The notes under the pieces are model-generated. The model had not been told where the DNA came from, made no database searches, and was given only the letters and a program-made list of their open reading frames with translations. A stretch of DNA of 64,000 nucleotides from Zygaena filipendulae (Eukaryota > Arthropoda > Insecta > Lepidoptera > Zygaenidae), in contig OU015659.1 in the NCBI GenBank assembly GCA_907165275.2, positions 1,034,501 through 1,098,500 on the forward strand. The letters are read 5' to 3'. A program made the translations under genes and the position numbers. This document shows, in pieces, positions 23,441-34,790 of this stretch. Each line of letters begins with the position of its first letter. Position 1 is the stretch's first letter.

Positions 23441-23639
23441 GCGCTCCTGTTCAACATACGTGCACATGTGTGTCACTTTAGCTGGCAAAGGCCCTGGATT
23501 TTTAATGCCAACTTTTCTTCTTCTTTACTCTTTTTTGTCTACAATATCTTTCGACAATGAAGTCGCCACAGTCACGTATGACGTATCGCCAATATTGTTC
23601 GATGAATCAGGTTGCGGGAGTGTTTAAGTTGTAATATAT

Positions 23640-24049
23640 TATATTTCATTACAAGTGCGGAAAGCCTGTCATTGCATAGAGTTCCAACAGATGTCTACCC
23701 GAGCCGAGTTGGAACTCTTTGCAATGACGGTTCCGCACGTGTACTGAACAACTATTTTTAATACAGTTGCGAAAAAATTAAGCAATTTAATAAAATATCA
23801 AAAACACAACAAACTCAACTAAGTTCCAACTGTGATCAAGAGATGGCGCTAGTCGTATTAGTAATGCGAAACCTACGTTTCACAATGCAAAAAGTGTGTC
23901 AAAGTCGTGTCGCCATTTTTGACAGTTGGCAAAGAGAACGCACGAGTTCGGGAAAGGTAAACAAAAAGCTCGAGTATGTAATAGCCCACATCCCGAACGC
24001 TAAACGTCCCTGCAATACGCCACTTTTTGAGCAACTGTATTAAAAAAGT
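23640..24049 (+). mobile_element. Family F element, copy 1
   Basis: Two linked parts. First, a hairpin built from GTGCGGAAAGCCTGTCATTGC and its inverted partner ending GGTTCCGCAC (about 23656-23740). Second, a 290-bp unit with inverted ends TTTTTAATACAGTTGCG and GCAACTGTATTAAAAAAG. The same pair occurs at 31653-32323. The frame 23843-24043 encodes a C-terminal stretch identical in both copies, but no domain is recognised and the DNA is also identical, so coding is not shown. Confidence 0.7.
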
Positions 24050-24227
24050 ACTTAATGTACTTTACTAACTAAAATATTTTACTAACTGTTCTGCAGTTGC
24101 CCCATTCCCCAGGGCCTGGATTAAGGTTTAAGAGTTCAATACTGAGAGTGATGAAAATGGATCTATGCATATTACACATATAATACGATAAAACATCTCT
24201 GAACCTGTAAATTTCCGATTTCCTTAC

Positions 24228-24330
24228 TAATATTATAAATGCGCATGTGTTTGTTTCTTTGTTACGCTTTCACGCCGTAACTGAGCTGAGTACACAATGT
24301 CAGTAGTACAGAAGAGGACATAGGGTGAAT
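24228..24330 (+). repeat. Family D 5' fragment
   Basis: TACTAATATTATAAATGCG start, then TTTGTTACGCTTTCACGCC and a GTACAGAAGAGGACATAGGG piece; the tail is missing. Confidence 0.55.
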
Positions 24331-24605
24331 TCAACATAAAAACAATATAAACGACGAGACGCGTTCAGCTCCTAAGAAAAACTAGTGAAATTCTCCATCA
24401 TTTAGCACGCAACGTTTTTCACGTTGCGAATGATGTGTATGGTTTAGTAAAATGTGACATACGTAATAACAATATAAGTGGAGCATCGGATAATAAAAGT
24501 CCACACACGTGGTGCGCAGGAGTGCGCGGTTGAGCACGTTGAGTGACACTCGGTAATTAGGGTCCGAGTACTGGCTCCCGCGGGGTGCGCAGCGCAGAAG
24601 TAACG

Positions 24606-24782
24606 CATGGACATGGACATGGACATGGACATGGACATGGACATGGACATGGACATGGACATGGACATGGACATGGACATGGACATGGACATGGACATGG
24701 ACATGGACATAGACATAGACATAGACATAGACATAGACATAGACATAGACATAGACATAGACATAGACATAGACATAGACAT
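24606..24782. repeat. Two-block hexamer satellite (CATGGA)n(CATAGA)n
   Basis: About 17.5 pure CATGGA units (24606-24710) switch abruptly to 12 pure CATAGA units (24711-24782). Because the unit is 6 bp, several frames stay open and give dipeptide repeats (MD/ID, HG/HR, MS). These are not genes. The sharp switch suggests separate expansion or homogenisation of a G-to-A variant. Confidence 0.95.
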
Positions 24783-24892
24783 TACTTTATTTGGCATCAC
24801 AAGATTTCTTAGAAGTAATACATGCATCAAATTTAAAATGAGTCGTAAATATTGGATCTTTTGTTGTCCCCCCAAAAAGTAAATTATTATTA

Positions 24893-25075
24893 CTAGCTGC
24901 CTCCCGCGATTTCACTCAGTTGGTTTCTGAGTTCCCACTGGAATTCCGGGACAAAAAGTGGCTCATGTTCTTTTTTGTACCCCTGACAACGTGTACGCAA
25001 AATTGAATGATGATCGGTTGAGTAGTTAAGGTGTGAAAGTGTAAAAAACAAACTCACGTTCGCATTTAAAATAAG
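24893..25075 (-). repeat. Family D SINE-like copy, inverted
   Basis: Begins CTAGCTGCCTCCCGCGATTTCAC on the + strand (reverse complement of the tail) and runs to GTGTAAAAAACAAACTCACG. Degenerate tail. Confidence 0.65.
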
Positions 25076-26174
25076 ATTTCATGTAGGTAACTGCTCGTTT
25101 AATAAATCATAGGAAATATGGTTGAGTTGAGACAGGATGCGGGAAAGTGAGTCTTGATGTGCATTTATGAAAGGAATCCCTGAAACCCACACCTAGGTTG
25201 CAAGACCCACACTGCTAAGAAATTCGTTTCATACCTATACAATAACAAAGATGTACTCGTATGTAGTTGAATTCGCGTTTCTAATAAAATACATGAATGA
25301 AATAATCTACTGTACCAAATATTGAGAGTAGCGTAGATGACCACAAAAGTTAAGATTTTAAATTTTCTTTTCTGTCCATCCGAAACGCTACAACGGATTT
25401 TCATGCGGTTTTCACTTTCACATGTATGATTAAGTTTAGCTAGAATACAGACTATTTCGACCGATGATACACGTCTTTACGTTTTTCATCGGTCGAAATC
25501 GAAGTCGGAAAATAGTTATCGTCATTTAAAGTTACCTATCGTCTTATATAAAAATTCGTTGATATTACATAATTATTAATTTATATTGGCATAAAATTAT
25601 GACATTACAATATTTCCTTCACTATTTTAATAACAAAATCTCATATAAGTTTTTTCACATTTTGATAGCGCGCCGTTCATTATGTAAATGTTATCGAGCG
25701 ATCGTTAAATACGTATGTATTGGAAAACTGTGAAATTGATTTCATATTGATAAAGTGTGACCGATTGAATGATTTCACTAATCATCGTTGGATATAACCT
25801 CGTTCAATATGGAAATTTGGTGTTTTTGTATCAAATAGTTTGGTGGCTTTGGTAAATTGTTATTATTAATCTTATTTTCCTAAAAATTCCGAGGCCGTAT
25901 TCTTCAATTCATTTTTGGTTGTAATTTGTTATGTTGGCGTAAGTCCTAAGTATCCTTTTTCAAATTACGGACAACACAAGTCATCAGTCGGTTCAAGTCC
26001 GACTTAAAAAAATCTTTCTCTGCGCTCATTCCTATTCGCAATTTTTATTTAACCTCCCACCCAACCAATTTATGATTATTTTATTTGGATGATATAGATA
26101 TTTTTTACGAATAATTTGATAGTATAAATCAAAAACAGTTTTTAAAACAATTTGCATCATCTTCTTAATATCTT

Positions 26175-26440
26175 ATCTTAATATATATAAATCACGTGTC
26201 ACATTGTTTGTCCGCGATGGACTCCAAAACTACGGAACGGATTTTGATAAAATTTTGTAACCATTTATAATATGGTCAGACTTAAAAGATAGGATAGGTT
26301 TTTGTCTCAGAATTCCCGCGGGAACTCCGGAATTAATGCGGGGAACAGCTTATCTCCATAAACTACAGAACTTTTTTTCCCGGAATTACCGCGGGAACTC
26401 CGAAATTACCGCGGATGAAATCGCGGGGGCAGCTGCTAGT
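26175..26440 (+). repeat. Family D SINE-like copy with doubled tail
   Basis: Body with ACTCCAAAACTACGGAACGG, then two successive CCCGCGGGAACTCCGRAATT tails (about 26307 and 26387), ending CAGCTGCTAG. A tail duplication or two joined copies. Confidence 0.65.
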
Positions 26441-26595
26441 AATATTATAAGTTCAAACTTAATTTATCGACAAAACTGAACACGTCTTCTATCATGAAAA
26501 AAAATAGGATTTCATAAGTTCAAGAAAGACCTCATTATAGGCCTTATTATTATTTGAAACTTGTTATTTAAAATGTGTCCCGTTTGTCCCCGCAG

Positions 26596-26725
26596 TGACT
26601 GAAAGCCTGTTTTCGACGTCATTGTCGGCGTTCGGCGTGCCCACACCGCCCCCCAACTCGCCGTACTCGCCGCTTCAGCTCGAAGTGTTAAACTGCGCTG
26701 CCCAGAGGGTGCTGTTCACTGACAA
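26596..26725 (+). CDS. Host gene exon 3
   Basis: 130 bp from TTTGTCCCCGCAG to GACAA|GTGAGTG. It enters in phase 1 and leaves in phase 2. Residues 43-85: a Ser/Thr start (VTESLFSTSLSAFG), the Pro-rich stretch VPTPPPNSPYSPLQ and then a short hydrophobic segment LEVLNCAAQRVLF that could form a helix. SP/TP steps make it a plausible phosphorylation target (inference). GC content is high relative to the introns, and both splice sites are strong. No family was recognised. Confidence 0.85.
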
Positions 26726-27225
26726 GTGAGTGTGCTCGCGTCGTATGGTGCCCTAGTGATGTAGCGTTCTTAGAGGTTTCTATTTCATCGCGATTGTTTG
26801 AAGTCAATTTTTTGTTGTTGTTTCACTCCCGTTAATTTCGGAGATCCCTCGGGAGTTCCGAGATAAATGTTGATCACGTGTATGCAAAATTTCATGACGG
26901 TCAGTTCCGATCAGTCAGACCGTGAAATCGTAAAAACAAACAAACTCACTTTCGCATTTATAAAAGCCACAAATTACTATGATTTCCAAGAAAAAACTGT
27001 TCTTTCAAACTTCAAACCTAACCCAAGCTGATAAGTAGAGCTAAGTTTTTTGCGCGTCAATAAAAAAACGAACAAAGGAAACCATGACTGTACCGACCGA
27101 CCTTGCAACTGCGACGTAATAAATATATTGAAAAACAGAAGTACATACAAGTTATTGGACTTATGGAGTTGATTGTTTTTTTTATCATTTTTTGGAAAAG
27201 TTTCAAGATTTTGATTTTTTTACAG
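26726..27225 (+). other. Host gene intron 3
   Basis: 500-bp intron, GTGAGTG..TTTTTTTACAG. It contains an inverted, degraded family D copy at about 26828-26965 (GTTAATTTCGGAGATCCCTC..ACAAACAAACTCACTTTCGC). Confidence 0.7.
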
Positions 27226-27671
27226 GGAGTCTAACAAAATGGACGAAAGTAAGATTAGCAAGGCATGCATTTCCGAAGGGCTGTGTTGCTCTGGCGACCA
27301 GCGGCAGTTGGTAGACGGTATGCTTACTATAAAAACGGAGCAAGCGAAACGCTCTTGCAATACATGCATCTCAAATTCTCCGAAAAAGGTGTGTGATATT
27401 CAAATGTTGGAACATAAAAGTTATATTGCAAAGTGCGACTTGACGATAAATAATTTGGATTTCTGCCAGGTGCTCCATACGGACGGCGGCTGCAGTCGAA
27501 CCAACCCTGTCACGTGGGTTGGCTTGGCCGGACAAAATCTCCAAGTTCAGGTGAAGAGAGAACCACAACATGTCCATGTGTCAGAACTGGTCGCTGTAAA
27601 GTTGGAGCAAGCTTCGCCTGGAAATAAACCCGAACAACCGCATCCAGTTATACCAGCATCTTTAAACAATG
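27226..27671 (+). CDS. Host gene exon 4 (largest): Cys-rich, SUMO-motif protein of unknown family
   Basis: 446 bp, entering in phase 2 and leaving in phase 1 (donor AATG|GTAAGT). An ATG at 27239 could serve as a start in a shorter isoform, but the frame is open back through the splice site. Residues 86-234 hold scattered cysteines (100, 106, 107, 130, 133, 142, 156, 166, 175) without a recognised zinc-finger spacing. There are three psi-K-x-E motifs: IKTE (121-124), VKRE (195-198) and VKLE (210-213). These match the SUMO-acceptor consensus often found in nuclear transcription factors, so a nuclear regulatory role is likely but inferred. No signal peptide or membrane segment is seen. A vague resemblance to the N-terminal region of insect E93/Mblk-1 regulators was considered from memory and is unverified. 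It is not transposon-like, and codon use is normal. Confidence 0.85.
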
Positions 27672-28054
27672 GTAAGTTACAGATTGGCGATGCTACTGTT
27701 TTCATCTATTCTCTCCTAGTAGATAGAAATTCGTAACAATATGCCAAACAGTGACAAAATAATTTTGTAACATGAACGACCAATGACTCTTTTGCTCTTG
27801 TATGTTTAACAGTTGGCTATCTCTTTCATGTTTACTACGATGCGACGACGTGTACATCAAATTTCAATAATTATCTCTTTCGTACGCTGTGAACATGTTA
27901 TTTTCGGTTTCCTGTTTTTAATCATAGAGATCTAATATTTTACTAATATTGATAGTAATGTTTGATGTTCGTAACGCCTGTACTTAATTATGTTTTGCAG
28001 GCACTTAGTGTTAAGGTTATTAGAAATTAGCTAACTATTTTTTTTCGTATCTAG
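27672..28054 (+). other. Host gene intron 4
   Basis: 383-bp intron, GTAAGT..TATCTAG. No repeat or structure was recognised. Reading through the exon 4 donor gives a stop after 21 codons (27734). Confidence 0.7.
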
Positions 28055-28156
28055 GTTCTATACCGGTGGGCATCGCGGTCGCACGACAGCGAGTCGGCGA
28101 CCCCGGGCTTCTAACGGCGTTCGCACAAAAAGACAACCAACGATTGCACGATATCG
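28055..28156 (+). CDS. Host gene exon 5
   Basis: 102 bp from CGTATCTAG to ATCG|GTAAGT, phase 1 at both ends, so it is skippable in frame. Residues 235-268 include SIPVGIAVARQRVGDPG and LLTAFAQKDNQRLHDI, a mix of a short hydrophobic segment and basic or polar residues that may be helical. The LLTAF stretch resembles a short interaction helix (inference). Composition and splice sites are clearly exon-like. The next exon with matching phase is 28 kb away at 56348; an intervening small exon cannot be excluded. Confidence 0.82.
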
Positions 28157-29724
28157 GTAAGTTTTCACTTTCCAGAGTTTCCAGTTAGACTTATGATCAT
28201 CACAATAGCTATTAGCTCCAAAATTTTAAATATAAGACGGTAGAACCCGTTGCTATTGTAAATTATGTTCATTATTATACCTATCTTTATGCATGTAGTC
28301 AACACGTATTGTTTTTGTTTAAATTGAGTTTGAAGATCCGTGTTAACGTTTTTTATCACTCTTCGCGCCGCTCCACCAAAAAATTGCTTCAACAACCTCT
28401 CTATTAGTTCTGCTAGCCTGGTGCTGCTATATATCTAATGTGGTAATGAAAAAGGTAAATTAAACCTTGGGCCAAGGCTGAACAAGAAAAAAGAGCAAAA
28501 AGAAAAACGCCTTTATAGCCCTTAACATAAAGAAGATTTTCGTGTGCTCATACAATAGCGATTTTTACAGTTGTTCTACTTTTTATAAATTTTAAATACC
28601 TCATAAATATTTACCGATGTTAAATTACTTTACTATTTAAGTTACTTTTCTTGTGCTTTACTCGTATAGGTATGTAAAGTTTAAACAATTTTTGCTCCAG
28701 CTCCATGTATTTTTGGGGTTCCGAGTTCAATTGAGATGAGATATTAATTAACTATACAAATGACTTTGTGATTTTTAAATGTATTGTAATTTGATTTGAA
28801 AACAGAAATACCTATTGAATTAAATTGCGTGGATGGATGCACGTTGAAACGGAATTTTATATGTTGAAATAGCTTCGCAGCAAATGAATCTATCCAATAC
28901 TAGCAAATTATGACTAAGTAGGTATTATTACGATTTACGACCTATCATTAGGAAATAACCATCACGTGTTTTGTAATAGCAAAAGTTTTCAAAATAATGT
29001 GGGCTCCAAAAATAATCTTTGAAAATAGTTTTACCATATTTCTTCTATTAAATTCTATTAGAATTAAGTTTTAGGACTGAAATTAATGATATCAATGCTA
29101 GGTAACACAACCCATCCATGACATATTTTTATTTATTGCAACTACTATTTTGCTAAAATTTTTACACTTGACATTTTTTATGAAGAATAAGAATTAGTAA
29201 AATAATTATTGACAAATCGCCTTTGTGATTCTTATTTATATTTTGACATAAAATGTAAATATAATTTTTTAAAAGAGAATAAAAGATCTATCTATCTATC
29301 TAAATATTATGATAGAAATTGTCTCCCTCACAACCCAAACAAGTCCCTAAAGAAGATATTCTTATAAATATCATTTAACGGATTGTTTTATTTTCCGTTT
29401 CGATTAGCGTGCCATGTTTTTTTTTTGTGTATTTTTACTTCTGTTCACATAGAATCTTGCGTGATCCGCATCAGTATTCCTTTTATTCGACGATTAGACG
29501 CTTCAAACACAACATAGTAATTTATGATTCGATTTGTGTTGGCGTTTCGAATATTATTGGATGTATTATTAAATTTTACGTGAGTTTTTTTCTACCGTTT
29601 TATATCCGTTACATAGATATTATTGAAAGAAAAAAAATAAAGTAGGCATTTATTTGGAAAAACTACACAATAACGATTTTAATTTATGCTTACATTAGAA
29701 CACGATTTATTAAAATACTATTTA
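28157..29724 (+). other. Start of host intron 5, nothing recognised
   Basis: Intron 5 runs 28157-56347 (28.2 kb). This first 1.6 kb is AT-rich with a GATCTATCTATCTATC run near 29285 and no supported gene, repeat family or inverted structure. Confidence 0.5.
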
Positions 29725-29890
29725 TTATTGATTTCGGAGTTCCCGCGGGAATTCCCTATGTCCTTCTCTGTACCCTTGAAAACGTGCATGCCAAATTTCA
29801 TCAAAATCCGTTCAGCCGTTTTTGCGTGACTGAGTAACAAACATCCAAACATACACACTTTCCACATATTTTATAATATTAATAGTACGA
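29725..29890 (-). repeat. Family D SINE-like copy, inverted
   Basis: TTTCGGAGTTCCCGCGGGAA, then CGTGCATGCCAAATTTCATC and CCGTTTTTGCGTGACTGAG: the reverse complement of the consensus seen at 22808-23011. The terminal tail is missing. Confidence 0.75.
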
Positions 29891-29952
29891 CTAGTAGGAT
29901 TTACACACAATATTATTATGAGAATAGATGACAGCCGACAGGATCCGATTTA

Positions 29953-30096
29953 AGGCAGCACTTAGGAACGTTTTAATGATTTTTAAAGAAAGATTTTAAA
30001 ATTAACTAAATTTTAGCCGTCTCTGAGTGCGGTCAGCGGCAGTATTGTTTTAAAAATCTTTACATAAAATTAAGTAACTCTTGAGTGCGGCCGTTA
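29953..30096. mobile_element. Family G element, copy 3
   Basis: Contains GTTTTAATGATTTTTAAAG, a CTCTGAGTGCGG step at about 30020 and a second CTTGAGTGCGGCCGTTAA end at about 30080, with GCGGCAGTATTGTTTTAAAAATCT as in copy 1. Rearranged. Confidence 0.55.
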
Positions 30097-31009
30097 AATA
30101 TAATAACATAAAAAATCATCGTTTAGCCTTCCGTGATCGAGCGTAGCTAATGCGTATAGATTTTGGTAGTTCTTGGTTTTCTTCTTTAGATATACTTACA
30201 TTTATTACTCGGCGGACGTTCAATTTACAAATGCAGCTGATGCCCCATAATATGTGTATGGTATGCTGGTGATAATATAGCAGCATTGGCCTTTGTACTG
30301 AAAATTTATGAGTTGAAAGCGCGATTGTATCCGACAATTATATGCTAATCATACATTTCATTCTCGTTTGCAAAGTGCCTATTATCATGAGAAACGTAGA
30401 TAATGCATATAAATGCCATGCTCGGACGGCCTGCTGCCATTTTATATAAATAATGGTTTAATTGTAATATTTGTTACAAATAGTTACAATAACAGTTTAT
30501 TTACCTAGATCATTAATTTGTTTGATTTTCATTTTTCCTAATAACGTAAAAATACAGTTAATAATATCTAATACGACTGTATCCTGTTTTGATGAGTTTC
30601 TTCTCCGAAATGTAATTTTACGACACGCACTTAAACTTTTATAACTTTATGCTGTGTAAGTAGTCACTAGTACGTAGGTATGAACTAATTAAAAAAAAGC
30701 TTATCGACTAGTTAAAAATAACGAGCTCGGAACAAAGGGAATTCGTTCTCTTCCTAAAGCAGATAACATCGCTAGAGCGACTAGAGCGCGTGTGTGCGAG
30801 CGTAGCGTAGGCACTAATTTATACGTACATATTGTGTAAAAAAACGCTCCGCGCCGTAGCGCAACCAATTACATGCTAATCAGAGTTTTACAATTACAAT
30901 AAATCGAAATTGCACACGCTCGCTCGTGAAATTTACACAGGAAGTTAACTATTTTTCAAACAGAACAATAATTAATTATTGGATAACTTTCCAAAATATA
31001 CGTTACTAG
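30097..31009. other. Intron stretch with a CpG-richer patch
   Basis: No gene. 30720-30920 is less AT-rich and has GAGCGACTAGAGCGCGTGTG and several CAATTAC and ATGCTAAT homeodomain/POU-like sites. An enhancer role is possible but unsupported. Confidence 0.3.
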
Positions 31010-31225
31010 CGGTTTTCCGCGGTTTCAACCGCGTTAATTTCGGAGTTCCTGCGGAAATTCCAGGATAAAAATGCCCTATGTCCTTTCCTCCCCTGAAAAA
31101 GTGAACGCAAAATTTTATGACAACAGGGGTTCATTTCGAAGTTCCTGTGGGATTTCCGGAATAAAAAGTACTCTATGTCCTTTCCTGTATCTCTGAAAAC
31201 GTTTATGCAAAATTTCACGATGATC
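31010..31225 (-). repeat. Family D SINE-like copies, inverted (two partial)
   Basis: CTAGCGGTTTTCCGCGGTTTCAACCGCG start on the + strand, one block to about 31125, then a second TTCGAAGTTCCTGTGGGATTTCC block. Both are in reverse orientation and diverged. Confidence 0.6.
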
Positions 31226-31652
31226 GGTCGATTTGTTTGAAAAATGCAACTAGTAACTGTCCAGTCCTTTATGTAACGGTAAAATTGATTTTGAAGTACG
31301 AGGAGACTAAAGAATGATAGAAGCAATTCATTACGCATACTTGGCGCTTGTCTCTATTCCTATTTAAGTCTCAAAACAATATACATTTTATTAGCTTTAT
31401 GATAAAGGCTATTTCGCAGAATAATAACGAAGGCAAGTAGAGTGCTTAATTTCTATGAATTTTTATTTTTATTTAAATTGTACTAGAGCCGCAGAACTGT
31501 TGGGCGTTTTATGACACTTGTTGATTGACTCTTGTCAGTCCTGTGCGAAATGCTTAGCAAACAGTAAAAACAATAATTACGAGTGTCAATTTTTTAAACA
31601 TTAATATTGTCCATTCATTAGTCAGAATAAAATTATTATAATATCAAAATAG

Positions 31653-32323
31653 TATATTTCATTACAAGTGCGGAAAGCCTGTCATTGCAAAGAGTTCTGA
31701 CAAATGTCTACCCGAGCCGAGGCGCAGCCGAAGGTGAGGGTTGACAGTCGGAACTCTTTTCAATGACGGTTCCGCACGTGTACTGAACAACTATTTTTAA
31801 TACAGTTGCGAAAAAATTAAGCAATTTAATAAAATATCAAAAACACAACAAACTCAACTAAGTTCCAACTGTGATCAAGAGATGGCGCTAGTCGTATTAG
31901 TAATTCTTCTTCTTCTTTAATAATGGCGTCTATAATTATAATTTGCCAATGACAATGTTTCTTAATAATAACAATCTCTTCATCTACTTCTTCAATTATG
32001 GCGAATCGCCAATGACAATGTTAGATTTTTCCCCAAGTTAAAACATGGCTCTTTTGAAAGTCAGTTTCCTGCTCAGGGTCCAAAATAGATGCTGAAAAGT
32101 GACTGAAATAACGAAAAACGTGACACACGTGTTTTCGATACGAAACCTACGTTTCGCAATGCAAAGAGTGTGTCAAAGTCGTGTCGCCATTTTTGACAGT
32201 TGGCAAAGAGAACGCACGAGTTCGGGAAAGGTAAACAAAAAGCTCGAGTATGTAATAGCCCACATCCCGAACGCTAAACGTCCCTGCAATACGCCACTTT
32301 TTGAGCAACTGTATTAAAAAAGT
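31653..32323 (+). mobile_element. Family F element, copy 2, with family E inserted
   Basis: Same two-part structure as 23640-24049: hairpin with AGTGCGGAAAGCCTGTCATTGC arms, then the 290-bp inverted-end unit finishing GCAACTGTATTAAAAAAGT. A family E copy (31905-32141) interrupts it after GTCGTATTAGTAAT. The hairpin loop differs (extra GGCGCAGCCGAAGGTGAGGG). Confidence 0.7.
31905..32141 (+). repeat. Family E repeat, copy 2 (nested in F)
   Basis: TTCTTCTTCTTCTTTAATAATGGCG to ACACGTGTTTTCGAT. The junctions with family F define its ends and show it inserted after family F was in place. Confidence 0.75.
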
Positions 32324-32455
32324 GTTATCTACTGTATTTACTTATAGAAATTCTCTCACTGCATTCAAGTTTCCACGTTGGTACCTACTTATATCATCTG
32401 AATAAAATAGCCATCATTCTTTTGAATTGTATTTCCCTTGAATACCAGATTTATA

Positions 32456-32650
32456 CTAGCTGTTCCCCGTGGTTCCGCGGTTAATTTCGAAGTTCCCGCG
32501 GGAATTTCGGGATAAAAAGTACCCTTTGTCCTTTTCTGTACCCTTGGTAACGTGTATGCAAAATTTCATGGTGATCGGTTGAGCCGTTAAGACGTGAAAG
32601 CGTAACAGACAGACAGACAGATACATACAGAGTTACTTTCGCAGCTTACT
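32456..32650 (-). repeat. Family D SINE-like copy, inverted
   Basis: CTAGCTGTTCCCCGTGGTTCC, CCCGCGGGAATTTCGGGATA, GTATGCAAAATTTCATGGTG, GACAGACAGACAGA: a full-length reverse copy. Confidence 0.75.
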
Positions 32651-34560
32651 TATAATTTTTTATTGAAAACTAGTTAACGCAGGTTATACTTCTCCATAAA
32701 ATATTATGCAGAGATAAAGTTCGTTTGTTTGGGGAGGGGTAATCTTTGGACACACAGGACACACTGAACCGATTTTAAAGGAAATCGAGCTCCCGAGGTA
32801 ATTTATAAATTCTCACGGGTAGAATTTCCATATGTTTATAAACAGGGCTACCTACTTTTCAGACTGCCAATTTTCAGGAGCTGTAGAAAATAAGACAATT
32901 GATGGAATTTTTCTAGTCTAATACGAACTACAAAAGATACGCAACTTAAAACTTGAATCGTGAATCTTGGGTTGATTTTGGTATTTAAAAGCCATTCAAA
33001 CGATACTCAAGTTTAAACACTCTCAAGGTATTCTGTCCCGCTCTTTGTGCTGAAAAATAAAGAACACAAAGATTCGAGAACTTATTTTAGTTTGAGCAGC
33101 GTTTATAAATACAGGACTAGGAGTTCAGGTGGTTCTGAGAATTCTATAGCTATACTATGACACGGTGAAAGACTATAGAGTGAAGACGCGCTCAGCCGAT
33201 GCAGCAATTCCAATTTTGAACCCCAAATCTGATGCCCCGTGCCGTGCGACTCGGCGAGGGCGAGGGCCCGTCACAAACATTCGGTGATGTTCCCGCCCCG
33301 CACCCAACCGGTGTCAGGGTTGCCAACTGTAGATCGTTTATTAATATTAAGTCATAATATTATGAGCGTCGTATTCGTATGTAGTTATTGACTATTGTGT
33401 TTTATTATATACTGTGAATATTACCTACTAGCTTTGCAGGCCGCGACTCACTGACGAAGTTTAGATCTCTAATTCATCAGTAGTGTCAACTTCTGACTAT
33501 CTAGTAGTAAGCTCCAAGGTGCGTTATTTACCTTTTCACTTCATCTTACAATAATAAATAAAATTAATATCATTCGTAATGCCATACCGATATCATTATA
33601 ATGTCAATTCAACGCGCACGTGTTTTCCTTTACCATTATATTTAAAGATCCAATTTATTTATTAATAAAAAACAACATTAATATCCTAATTTATTCCATA
33701 AACTAACGATACAATAAAATATATTCGGTTTTAACAAGACCTACGCAGTTTAATGAAAAACGTGTAAAATCAAAATAATTATGTTTTAATCAGAGACAAA
33801 GCACTTTTTACTTAGTTTTGCAAAATGTTTGTACTATCAGCCCTATGATAGATAAAGGAAACTCCCTAAGTTGCGGCAGCAGGGAGCAACCCTCGCTCTG
33901 CAGCGAGGGTGCCGGCCGCGTAGCTCGCCGCATACCATTTGCAAATCTTTGTGCTCCTGGTACACTCGCTGACGTTTCTATCCGATCGTTTGCTACGAAC
34001 GATGCTGGCTATCGCGATTTATCGACGGCGGGCAAAAACGGGATGCGCTATAAAAAAAATCATACTAAGCGAGATGAAATTGATAAGAGAAAAATACCTA
34101 TGTCAAATAGTATAAATACTTTTTGGTGATAGTCTTAATTAAAAAAAATCAATGTACCTACTTTGTTGGTTTGTTTGTATTATAAGCGCTGTATGTCGTA
34201 CCGTTCATCCGATTGCGATAAGACTTTGTTAAACTTATGCTTGCACTTGCTGGTTACATGCAATTAGGACTCTGAAACACACTTATTATACAATATTTAT
34301 TATTAATGTCTATTCAAATGATATCACTTTTGCTAAATGCCTGCCACTATTAAACACAAAGTTGTTAAAGAACTTTGTGCACATGCACACGCGCGATATG
34401 GCTTGTTTTTTTTTATTGTTATCGCAATCGGGCAAGCTCCTAATGATTAAACATGTGGTACTGCGTTGTACTGCGTTTGGCCAAATGACGACTGAACAGG
34501 AAGCTTGTCCGTGGTGTTCCATTTTCTGCCACACTCTCTCCCCGCCACCCCACACAGTAC
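32651..34560. other. Intron stretch, nothing firm
   Basis: Includes a GC-rich patch at 33190-33320 and a patch at 33870-34010. The latter has a perfect hairpin (CCCTCGCT/AGCGAGGG) and the palindrome ATTTGCAAAT (33937-33946) inside a 103-codon frame lacking any recognised domain. No gene is supported; alternative promoters or enhancers are possible. Confidence 0.3.
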
Positions 34561-34576
34561 CAGCCGCGCTCTAACC

Positions 34577-34790
34577 TATAAATCGGGCACATACTATCGC
34601 GAAGAGAAATCAAACCGAAGCGCCGCGCGCCGTCCATGGCGACCAAAACCTCTTCGGTTGCCCGAAAGTTGGCGTCGTCTGGGCGACACAGTATCAGTGA
34701 CCAGCAGGCAGAGCGACCGACCCCGCGCGGTGTCAGTACTTCAGTAATGTGCAAACTACAGATGAGTTTACTGACCAAATATGGTGCATA
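34577..34790 (+). promoter_or_regulatory. Candidate internal TATA promoter and short start exon
   Basis: TATAAATC at 34577 is followed by a CG-rich leader and an ATG at 34636 in good context (CCGTCCATGG). The frame from this ATG stays open for 51 codons with balanced codons (starts MATKTSSVARK) and ends at TAG in ordinary intron sequence. It could be an alternative first exon of the host gene or an unrelated small gene. Donor sites are only moderate, so this stays a candidate. Confidence 0.3.

Larger units (their letters stand above)
20931..26595 (+). other. Host gene intron 2
   Basis: 5.7-kb intron filled with SINE-like copies, a family F element, a hexamer satellite and two GC-rich islands (22130-22270 and 23219-23440) that may be alternative promoters. 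The parts are listed separately; the rest shows nothing recognisable. Confidence 0.55.

Noticed and set aside
24444..24882. Open frames of 75-143 codons with dipeptide repeats
   Set aside because: They are the hexamer satellite read in different frames.
25984..26005. Possible tRNA T-arm (GTCGGTTCAAGTCCGAC)
   Set aside because: A 5-bp stem with a 7-nt loop, but the upstream 60 bases do not fold as a tRNA and there is no A-box.
33818..34129. 103-codon + strand frame
   Set aside because: Covers a GC-rich patch with a hairpin but shows no motif; the ends run into AT-rich low-quality coding sequence.
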